From contig CACZSJ010000210.1 in assembly GCA_902783825.1 (NCBI GenBank), positions 1-10,551 on the forward strand: a DNA stretch of 10,551 bases, read 5' to 3'. The stretch comes from Oscillospiraceae bacterium (GTDB taxonomy: Bacteria; Bacillota; Clostridia; Oscillospirales; Oscillospiraceae). Shown here piece after piece: positions 5,789 to 10,551 of this stretch. A program made the translations under genes and the position numbers. The stretch's first letter is position 1. Every line of letters starts with the position of its first letter. The notes below the pieces were generated by a model. The model was not told the DNA's origin. It made no database searches and worked only from the letters and a program-made list of their open reading frames with translations.

Positions 5789-8053
5789 TTACGAAAAGCT
5801 CTCCACAAACTGCGCGATCAGATCCCGCAGTTTTTTCACGTCGTTCTCGCCCAGCTTTTCTCCTGCCAGAATCCGTTCCCGCAGTCCGGGCGCCCGCTCG
5901 TTCACATAGGGCAGCAGCTCCGCCTCAAAGCGGCCCACGTCTTCCAGCGCCACTGCGTCCGCGTAGCCCTCGTTGACCGCGAAGATGGCGATCACCTGGT
6001 CGCTGGCCTCCAGCGGCGCATACTGCTCCTGCTTGAGCAGCTCGGTCATCCGGTCGCCCCGGTGCAGGGTGGCCTGGGTGGTCTTGTCCAGATCGGAACC
6101 GAACTGCGCAAAGGCGGCCAGCTCCCGGTACTGTGCCAGATCCATGCGCAGCCGCCCCGCCACCTGTTTCATGGCGGCCAGCTGCGCCGAGCCGCCCACC
6201 CGGGACACGGACAAGCCCACGTTGACCGCGGGCCGCACCCCGGCGTTGAACAGATCTGTCTCCAAAAAAATCTGACCGTCGGTGATGGAAATCACATTGG
6301 TGGGAATGTAGGCCGAGATGTCTCCGGCCTGGGTCTCAATGATGGGCAGGGCGGTCATGCTGCCTCCGCCCGCCTCCGGGCTGAGCCGCGCCGCCCGCTC
6401 CAGCAGGCGGGAGTGCAGGTAAAACACGTCTCCGGGATAGGCCTCCCGTCCGGGCGGCCGGTGCAGCAGCAGGGAGATTTCCCGATAGGCCACCGCCTGC
6501 TTGCTCAAATCGTCATAGACGATCAGCACGTCCCGGCCCTTGTACATGAAGTATTCGCCCATGGCCGCGCCGGCATAAGGCGCGATATACAGCATGGGCG
6601 CCGACTCCGAGGCGCTGGCGCACACCACGATGGTGTAGGACATGGCGCCGTGCTGGCGCAGCTTGTCCACAACCCCCGCCACGGTGGACTCCTTCTGTCC
6701 CACCGCCACGTAAATGCAGATCATGTCCTTGCCTTTCTGGTTGAGAATGGCGTCCAGCGCAATGGCCGTTTTTCCGGTTTGCCGGTCTCCGATGATCAGC
6801 TCTCGCTGCCCCCGGCCGATGGGCACCAGGGCGTCGATGGCTTTGATGCCCGTCTGCATGGGTACAGACACACTTTTGCGGTCGATAACGCCGGGCGCCG
6901 GACTCTCAATGGGTCGGCTGTGCACCGTGTGCAGCTCGCCCTGGCCGTCCAGGGGATTGCCCAGGGCGTCCACCACCCGGCCGATCAGCTCTTCGCCCAC
7001 CGGCACCTGAATGATGCGCCCCGTGCGGCGAACCCTCTGGCCCTCCTGTACCCGCTCATAGCTTCCCAGCATGACCACGCCCACGTTGTCCTTTTCCAGG
7101 TCCATGACCATGCCGCGTACGCCGCCTTCAAACTCGATCAGTTCCCCGGCCATGGCGTCGGACACGCCGGAAATCCGGCAAATCCCGTCCGAAACGCTGA
7201 TGACCGTCCCGGTCTGGTACACGTCCGGTTCCCGGCTGGTCTGCCCCAGCAGCTCCCGCAGGGAGTCGATCAGCTCCCGGTCCGCGTTGTCCGCCTGGGC
7301 CACGCGGCGCTTAGCCCGGCGCAAGAGGCCGGCAAGACTGCCGTCATACACGGTGTCGCCCACCCGCAGGCAGGCGCCGCCGATCAAATTCTCATCCCGG
7401 ATCACGCGCACCCGAAGCTGCTGAGGCTCCACCTGCTGGCCGGCCTCGGCCAGGGCGCGGCACACCGCCTCCCGGATCCGTGTCTCGGCAGTCTCCGGGG
7501 GCAGGACTGCGCTGCGCAGCTCGGCATCGATGCTGCCGCTGCTGCGAAAAGCTGCCAAATCCCCTTTGGTGATGCGCAGCTCCCGCTCCGCCCGGGAAAG
7601 CAGCTGCTCTGTCAGGGCTGCCCGGGCAGGCTCATATTCCGTTTTACTCAGCAGGGCGGCGGCTTCCTCTACGATTTCCTCCGCCGCCTGGGCGTTGATC
7701 TCGCTGCGGGCCACGCGCCTGCGGATCTGCTTGTCTTTTTCCGCTTCTCCGGCGATCTGCTCTGCGGCTTTCCGATCCTCCGCTGCCGCACTCTGATCCC
7801 CGGCTTCCGCCGCCGAGGCAGCGGCGCGCAGAATCTCCCGGCGCTCCTGCTCTCCGGCCGCCTTGGCTTCTTCCATACCGGCCAGAAGCTCTTTGGCGTG
7901 TTCCGCAGCCTGTCCGGCCTTTTCCAGATCCTCGGACAGCTGTTCCCGCCGACTGCGCAGCATCTGCACCGCCAGCTTCCGCCCCACCAGGAACAGGCCG
8001 GCCGCCAGGATTGCAAAATTGATCAACGCATACAGGATGTTCCATCCACCCAT
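5789..8053 (-). CDS. atpA: F-type ATP synthase b'-delta-alpha fusion protein
   Basis: One uninterrupted 754-residue frame carries three subunit modules. (1) Residues 1-about 160: one membrane helix (about 4-24) and a long charged helical stalk, as in b/b'. (2) About 160-252: a delta C-terminal-type domain, with LIGGACLRVGDTVYDGSL (223-240) matching the family signature; the delta N-terminal helical bundle appears absent. (3) About 255-754: a full alpha subunit with GTVISVSDG (282-290), P-loop GDRQTGKT (422-429), VLIVYDDLSKQAVAYR (509-524), PPGREAYPGDVFYLHSRLLE and the arginine finger in VSRVGG (R618). Delta and alpha join almost without a linker. No stop, frame change or internal Shine-Dalgarno start is visible near the joint (about 7291). 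The gene occupies the atpH-atpA position. M. tuberculosis has a b-delta fusion, and N-ATPase b subunits carry a delta-like tail; a three-part fusion to alpha is unfamiliar to me. AAGGAGG lies 11 bases before the ATG. Confidence 0.95.
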   Translation of the reverse strand: MGGWNILYALINFAILAAGLFLVGRKLAVQMLRSRREQLSEDLEKAGQAAEHAKELLAGMEEAKAAGEQERREILRAAASAAEAGDQSAAAEDRKAAEQIAGEAEKDKQIRRRVARSEINAQAAEEIVEEAAALLSKTEYEPARAALTEQLLSRAERELRITKGDLAAFRSSGSIDAELRSAVLPPETAETRIREAVCRALAEAGQQVEPQQLRVRVIRDENLIGGACLRVGDTVYDGSLAGLLRRAKRRVAQADNADRELIDSLRELLGQTSREPDVYQTGTVISVSDGICRISGVSDAMAGELIEFEGGVRGMVMDLEKDNVGVVMLGSYERVQEGQRVRRTGRIIQVPVGEELIGRVVDALGNPLDGQGELHTVHSRPIESPAPGVIDRKSVSVPMQTGIKAIDALVPIGRGQRELIIGDRQTGKTAIALDAILNQKGKDMICIYVAVGQKESTVAGVVDKLRQHGAMSYTIVVCASASESAPMLYIAPYAGAAMGEYFMYKGRDVLIVYDDLSKQAVAYREISLLLHRPPGREAYPGDVFYLHSRLLERAARLSPEAGGGSMTALPIIETQAGDISAYIPTNVISITDGQIFLETDLFNAGVRPAVNVGLSVSRVGGSAQLAAMKQVAGRLRMDLAQYRELAAFAQFGSDLDKTTQATLHRGDRMTELLKQEQYAPLEASDQVIAIFAVNEGYADAVALEDVGRFEAELLPYVNERAPGLRERILAGEKLGENDVKKLRDLIAQFVESFS

Positions 8054-8085
8054 TTGCGCTCAGTCCTCCTTCCCGCGGCAGCGTC

Positions 8086-8517
8086 TCATTCCTGCCCCTG
8101 ATCCAGCAGCCGCTGGACCAAAAGCCGGGCCAAGTCCGGCTTTGCCTCTGCCAGCCGGGCGTTTTCCTCCGCCAGCCTGGCCGCCGCCAGGTCTTCCTCC
8201 CGGCCCCGGGCCGCGTCGGCGTCCTGCCTGGCCTGGCTCACGGTCTCTTCCCGCCGCCGGGCAGCACGATCGGAGGCGTCGCGGAGAATCCGCTTCGCCT
8301 CTTCCCTGCTCTCCGCCTTTTCCGCCTCAAGCCGCTGCTGATTTTCTTTCACCTGGGACGCCGCGTCTCGCTCCTGCGCCAGACCCGCGTCCACCCTGTC
8401 CTGCCGCTGCCGCATAAAGCTGCGGATGGGCTGATACAAAAAACGGTTCAAAAGAACATACAGCAGGAAAAAGTTGATGACAGTCCATATAAGCTCCGAT
8501 AGATTGATGCTGATCAC
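8086..8517 (-). CDS. atpF: F-type ATP synthase b subunit (Fo peripheral stalk)
   Basis: A 143-residue stator subunit. One N-terminal membrane segment (about residues 5-27, LSELIWTVINFFLLYVLLNR and following) is followed by an almost uninterrupted charged, alanine-rich helix, as expected for a parallel coiled-coil stalk. It is somewhat shorter than the common 155-170 residues, the loss being at the C-terminal end that normally meets delta. The start is GTG (8515-8517), with AGGAGGAGA about nine bases upstream and no ATG nearby. It lies 27 bases after atpE and 32 before the fusion gene, whose N-terminus is a second b-type chain. The operon therefore encodes two different stalk helices (b and b'). 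Confidence 0.95.
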   Translation of the reverse strand: MISINLSELIWTVINFFLLYVLLNRFLYQPIRSFMRQRQDRVDAGLAQERDAASQVKENQQRLEAEKAESREEAKRILRDASDRAARRREETVSQARQDADAARGREEDLAAARLAEENARLAEAKPDLARLLVQRLLDQGQE

Positions 8518-8544
8518 GGACGCTCTCCTCCTGTCTTGTGAAAC

Positions 8545-8775
8545 TCAGATCTTGGAGACCAGCATAAATGCGATCAGCAGGCCGTAAATCGTCAGCGCCT
8601 CCATCAGACCCAGCGACAGAATCAGGGTGGAACGGATGTCGCCGGCGGCCTCCGGCTGGCGGGCGATGGCGTCCATGGCGCGGGACGCGGCAATGCCCTG
8701 CGCGATGGAAGGGCCGATGGTGCTCAGGGCGATGGCCAGCGCCGCCGCCAGGGCAATGATAGCAGAAGATGTCAT
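8545..8775 (-). CDS. atpE: F-type ATP synthase c subunit (rotor ring)
   Basis: A 76-residue hairpin proteolipid with two membrane helices joined by the polar loop ARQPEA (38-43). The ion-binding glutamate is E59 in LMEALTIYGLL. Q26 sits in the PSIAQG stretch of helix 1. Sodium-type rings (Ilyobacter, Acetobacterium) pair the Q with E-S/T-T after the carboxylate. Here the order is E-A-L-T-I-Y, as in cyanobacterial and chloroplast proton rings, so a proton enzyme is the better guess. Single hairpin, standard length, no V-type duplication. A GAGGAGGAAA site precedes ATG 8773-8775; atpB ends 32 bases before. Confidence 0.97.
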   Translation of the reverse strand: MTSSAIIALAAALAIALSTIGPSIAQGIAASRAMDAIARQPEAAGDIRSTLILSLGLMEALTIYGLLIAFMLVSKI

Positions 8776-8807
8776 GTTGATTTCCTCCTCAATATTTTCT
8801 CAGAAGC

Positions 8808-9485
8808 TTATTCTTCTTCTACCGCTTCCGACACGTAGATCGAAAGCAGCATGGTAAATACCAGCGCCTGAATCAGGCAGAACAGCAGGCTGAGCACCTG
8901 CATCACCAGCGGCACCACAATGGGAAAGATGTTGTACAAATTCTCCGTCACCGATTCCTCGCCGTAGAGATTGCCGAACAGACGCAGCGCCAGGGAAAAG
9001 GGCCGGACAAACTGCTCCACAATCACCAGGAAAAACAGCGGCAGCGGCATGGCCTTGAACACGTGTACCCAATACTTGCCAAAGCCCTTTTCCCGAATGC
9101 CGATCACATGGATGGTGAAAAAGGCCACGATGGCCAGGCCCGCTGTCACGGACAGACTGGCCGTGGGTACGTGAAAGAGCTTCCAATGCCCGGCGCCGGG
9201 CAGCAGTCCCGCGTAATTGCTTACGATGATAAAGATGAAAAATGTGGCAAAAATCGGGAAATACTTCTCCGCGTGTTTCTTACCCAGGGTCCCGGAATAG
9301 TAATTCTCCAGCTTGCTGACTGCCAGCTCCGCCAGGTTCTGCAGGGGCCCAGGCACATCCTTCAGCCGTCGGGTGGCAAGCCAGGACAGCAGCGTCAGGG
9401 CCAGAATGATGCCCCACATGGCCGTGACGACACCCGTCACCTCCAGGGGCCCAATCCGAAACAGGACATGTGCGCTTTCTTCCAC
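8808..9485 (-). CDS. atpB: F-type ATP synthase a subunit
   Basis: A 225-residue Fo stator channel protein with about five to six hydrophobic segments. The essential arginine is R168 in RPFSLALRLFGNLYGEE, the helix that faces the c-ring glutamate. The loop PGPLQNLAEL and the C-terminal segments are typical. An in-frame TTG at 9513-9515 would add ten residues. I choose GTG 9483-9485 because GGAGGTGATCC, a near-perfect match to the 16S tail, ends one base before it (seven bases from GGAGG) and lies inside the longer reading. It is the first gene of the operon. No atpI-like gene precedes it; the neighbour upstream is a nitroreductase. Confidence 0.95.
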   Translation of the reverse strand: MEESAHVLFRIGPLEVTGVVTAMWGIILALTLLSWLATRRLKDVPGPLQNLAELAVSKLENYYSGTLGKKHAEKYFPIFATFFIFIIVSNYAGLLPGAGHWKLFHVPTASLSVTAGLAIVAFFTIHVIGIREKGFGKYWVHVFKAMPLPLFFLVIVEQFVRPFSLALRLFGNLYGEESVTENLYNIFPIVVPLVMQVLSLLFCLIQALVFTMLLSIYVSEAVEEE

Positions 9486-9486
9486 A

Positions 9487-9497
9487 GGATCACCTCC
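9487..9497 (-). promoter_or_regulatory. Strong ribosome binding site deciding the atpB GTG start
   Basis: GGAGGTGATCC on the minus strand is complementary to the 16S rRNA tail over 11 bases and lies seven bases (from GGAGG) before GTG 9483-9485. It makes the upstream TTG an unlikely start. Confidence 0.85.
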
Positions 9498-9520
9498 ATT
9501 CCCTTGCGCTTGCAAAAGGT

Positions 9521-9542
9521 GGGCGGCCGCCCGCAGGCGGCG
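9521..9542. repeat. GC-rich palindromic element in the atp operon leader
   Basis: Two overlapping inverted repeats: the perfect 12-base palindrome GGGCGGCCGCCC (9521-9532) and the hairpin GCCGCC-CGCA-GGCGGC (9526-9541). Except for one extra base and the edges, the plus strand here matches the minus strand of 10531-10551. It falls in the predicted 5' untranslated region of atpB, so it would form a stable RNA hairpin about 25 bases before the ribosome site. It could be a dispersed repeat, a leader structure or both. It is not followed by a proper T-run on the minus strand, so I do not call it a terminator of the nitroreductase gene. Confidence 0.55.
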
Positions 9543-9559
9543 CTTCCCAAATCTTTTTT

Positions 9560-9565
9560 ATCATA
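9560..9565 (-). promoter_or_regulatory. Possible -10 element of the atp operon promoter
   Basis: TATGAT on the minus strand in the AT-rich part of the nitroreductase-atpB gap (9486-9632). At the proper distance upstream there is only a T-rich stretch and no good -35 hexamer. A start here would give a leader of roughly 70 bases containing the GC-rich hairpin. Weakly supported; transcription from the nitroreductase promoter is the alternative. Confidence 0.3.
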
Positions 9566-9632
9566 CACCATTTTTCTCTGAAAAGAAAGATGCAGTCTGC
9601 ACAACTTGGTATTTTTTTCAACTCCCCTCGCC

Positions 9633-10361
9633 TCAGGCGTCAAAGCTCTCCAGGAATTTCCGCACAGAGCGGGACATCTCCCGCGAGAAGGCCGAATTGT
9701 ATTTCCGCTCACAGAAGGCTTTGACCCATTCTTCGTAGGTTCGCGTCCCCACCCGTTCCGAAAACATCTCCCTCAGCTCCGCCCCGCTCAACTGGTGATA
9801 GGCGTTTTCATACACGATGGATTCCATGGCGAAGCGTTTCGGCTTTTCCCGGGTCTTTTGCTGCTCGGTGGGGTATCCGAACACCAGCATGGCAGCCGGG
9901 AAAACATAGGCCGGAAGCCCCAGGATCTCCCGCTGCGTCTCGATATTCTCCATGATATCTCCGATGTAGCAGGACCCAATACCCAGAGACTCCGCCGCCA
10001 CCACCGCATTCTGCGCCGCGATGTTGGCGTCGCTCACCGCCAGCAGAAAATCCCCCAGGTCCGGCTTTCGTGGGGCGCAGTCGGCCTCCCGGTAGGCGTT
10101 ATACCACTTCAGGCAGTCCGCGCAGAACACAAGCACCAGCTTGGCCTTCTCAATAAAAGGCTGATTGTCGCAGGAAATGCTCAGGCGATGCTTCAGCCCC
10201 GGATCCGTAATGTTCAGGATCGTGTAAAGCTGCTGGTTCCCCGGCGTGGGCGCCTGGGTAGCCGCATGGAGAATCGCCTCCACGGCTTCCCGGGAAATGG
10301 GCTGCTCCGTGTAGGCCCGGACAGATTTTCTGCGAGAGAGTGCTTCCAATGTGGCATTCAT
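9633..10361 (-). CDS. Nitroreductase family flavoprotein (NfsA/FRP-like), FMN-dependent NAD(P)H oxidoreductase
   Basis: A 242-residue soluble enzyme. The N-terminal LSRRKSVRAYTEQPIS (8-23), with the conserved basic residues that hold the FMN phosphate, PTPGNQQ (38-44), GIGSCYIGDI (127-136), the FGYP strand (161-164) and KPKR (173-176) place it in the nitroreductase family. Length and the KPKR region favour the NfsA/FRP branch, which uses NADPH to reduce nitro compounds, quinones or flavin. The true substrate is unknown. The frame is open to 10469, but ATG 10359-10361 is chosen because TAAGGAGG lies nine bases before it and family similarity starts there. It is the gene upstream of atpB, with a 147-base gap and no obvious terminator, so partial readthrough into the atp operon is possible. 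Confidence 0.9.
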   Translation of the reverse strand: MNATLEALSRRKSVRAYTEQPISREAVEAILHAATQAPTPGNQQLYTILNITDPGLKHRLSISCDNQPFIEKAKLVLVFCADCLKWYNAYREADCAPRKPDLGDFLLAVSDANIAAQNAVVAAESLGIGSCYIGDIMENIETQREILGLPAYVFPAAMLVFGYPTEQQKTREKPKRFAMESIVYENAYHQLSGAELREMFSERVGTRTYEEWVKAFCERKYNSAFSREMSRSVRKFLESFDA

Positions 10362-10370
10362 ACGATGATT

Positions 10371-10378
10371 CCTCCTTA
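10371..10378 (-). promoter_or_regulatory. Ribosome binding site fixing the nitroreductase start
   Basis: TAAGGAGG on the minus strand, nine bases before ATG 10359-10361. It rules against the 36-residue longer reading, whose extra residues are basic and alanine-rich and overlap the promoter. Confidence 0.85.
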
Positions 10379-10445
10379 CCGCGTCTTTCCCGGCGGCAGC
10401 TTCCTCACTTGCCGCCTTCATGGGGCGCTTTTTCTTCATATGTGG

Positions 10446-10474
10446 AGTATACTTCATTCCTCTGCCCAAGGCAA
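10446..10474 (-). promoter_or_regulatory. Sigma-70-type promoter of the nitroreductase gene
   Basis: Minus strand: -35 TTGCCT (10469-10474), a 17-base spacer and -10 TATACT (10446-10451, five of six consensus bases). It starts right after the terminator hairpin at 10482-10503, so the gene is insulated from whatever lies to the right. The leader to the ATG is about 75-80 bases. It holds no clear riboswitch fold or operator that I can see. Confidence 0.65.
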
Positions 10475-10510
10475 TAAAAAATCCCCCATCTTCCGATGGG
10501 GGACTTTTTT
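10474..10510 (-). terminator. Rho-independent terminator after the tRNA-like 3' end, usable in both directions
   Basis: A perfect 9-bp stem TCCCCCATC (10482-10490) / GATGGGGGA (10495-10503) with a 4-base loop. It is followed by ATTTTTTATT on the minus strand and by CTTTTTTT on the plus strand. On the minus strand it comes directly after a CCA-ending tRNA-like sequence, the normal layout for the end of a tRNA transcript. Confidence 0.85.
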
Positions 10511-10530
10511 TGGTGACCCGTACGGGACTC
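10511..10530 (-). pseudogene. tRNA 3'-end fragment (half T-arm, acceptor strand, CCA)
   Basis: The minus strand reads GAGTCCCGT-ACGGGTC-A-CCA. This matches the last 20 bases of a tRNA: end of the T-loop, 3' side of the T-stem (CCCGT), seven-base acceptor strand, discriminator A and encoded CCA. The expected preceding ACGGGTTC of the T-arm is missing; GC-rich palindromic DNA stands there instead. So this is a remnant or duplicated 3' end, not an intact tRNA, as far as the window shows. The amino-acid identity cannot be told. Confidence 0.5.
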
Positions 10531-10551
10531 CCCGCCTGCGGGCGGGCCGCC
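10531..10551. repeat. GC-rich hairpin repeat at the right edge
   Basis: Hairpin CCCGCC-TGCG-GGCGGG (10531-10546) followed by CCGCC at the window edge. Its minus strand matches the plus strand of 9522-9540 apart from one extra base, so the two copies are in inverted orientation either side of the nitroreductase gene. It begins exactly where the tRNA-like sequence breaks off. The element probably continues outside the window. Confidence 0.5.

Noticed and set aside
7291..7561. The fusion as two or three separate genes with a missed stop or frameshift
   Set aside because: The frame is continuous, conserved motifs lie on both sides, and no restart site is visible. A sequencing error cannot be fully excluded from one sequence and is listed as a test in the findings.
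3074..8101. A 1675-codon open frame on the plus strand, antisense to four atp genes
   Set aside because: It is exactly codon-opposed to atpC, atpD, atpG and the fusion, which all happen to share one phase. It stays open only because these genes use no TTA, CTA or TCA codons. The translation is proline-, histidine- and arginine-rich low-quality sequence with no domain.
9486..9515. TTG start adding ten residues to atpB
   Set aside because: The added stretch contains the near-perfect ribosome site GGAGGTGATCC, which must lie before the start; GTG 9483-9485 is correctly spaced.
9521..9560. Plus-strand terminator formed by the GC-rich hairpin and the following T-run
   Set aside because: The T-run begins about a dozen bases after the stem, too far for an intrinsic terminator, and no plus-strand gene needs one.
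10362..10469. 36-residue N-terminal extension of the nitroreductase
   Set aside because: It overlaps the predicted promoter, and TAAGGAGG lies nine bases before the internal ATG, where family similarity begins.
10511..10551. An intact tRNA running off the right edge
   Set aside because: The T-arm 5' half (ACGGGTTC) is absent where it must lie inside the window; a GC palindrome is there instead.
1..10551. CRISPR arrays, insertion sequences, phage genes or toxin-antitoxin pairs
   Set aside because: No regular direct repeats with spacers, no transposase or integrase frames and no small paired ORFs were seen; the window is housekeeping genes on one strand.

Overview
The window looks like chromosomal DNA of an anaerobic, GC-rich clostridial bacterium. 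An Oscillospiraceae-type gut Firmicute is my best guess. The reasons are a ferredoxin-linked 2-oxoacid oxidoreductase cluster, strong AGGAGG ribosome sites, low-GC promoters between GC-rich genes, and strict codon choice: the four genes atpA(fusion), atpG, atpD and atpC contain no TTA, CTA or TCA codon. Taxonomy is inference. Every gene I can support lies on the minus strand, so transcription runs from the right edge to the left.

Right edge (about 10362-10551): a 20-base piece identical in layout to a tRNA 3' end (minus strand, ending CCA) abuts a GC-rich palindrome and is followed by a strong hairpin terminator. A good promoter then drives an FMN nitroreductase (9633-10361).

Centre (3167-9485): a complete F-type ATP synthase operon in the order a, c, b, [b'-delta-alpha fusion], gamma, beta, epsilon, closed by a hairpin terminator at about 3131-3157. 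No free delta gene and no atpI are present. A single 754-codon ORF joins a membrane-anchored second b-type stalk helix, a delta C-terminal-type domain and a complete alpha subunit. Epsilon is only 92 residues and lacks the C-terminal helical inhibitory domain. The beta DELSEED loop reads EELGAED. The c subunit has a proton-type signature around its ion-binding glutamate.

Left (1-2923, running off the left edge): a second operon with its own promoter (about 2973-3002). It encodes a cysteine-free P-loop ATPase, a 2x[4Fe-4S] ferredoxin subunit, and the alpha, beta and (partial) gamma subunits of a KorABC/Vor-type 2-oxoacid:ferredoxin oxidoreductase. Together the two operons fit an anaerobe that makes reduced ferredoxin from 2-oxoacids and uses or produces an ion gradient with its ATP synthase; the enzyme linking ferredoxin to the gradient is not in this window.

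The most notable item is the b'-delta-alpha fusion. F1 contains three alpha subunits but normally one delta and two b-type chains, so an unprocessed fusion would imply an unusual stator architecture. Three related GC-rich hairpin sequences (5764-5786, 9521-9542, 10531-10551) may belong to a dispersed repeat family. No intergenic stretch exceeds 300 bases.
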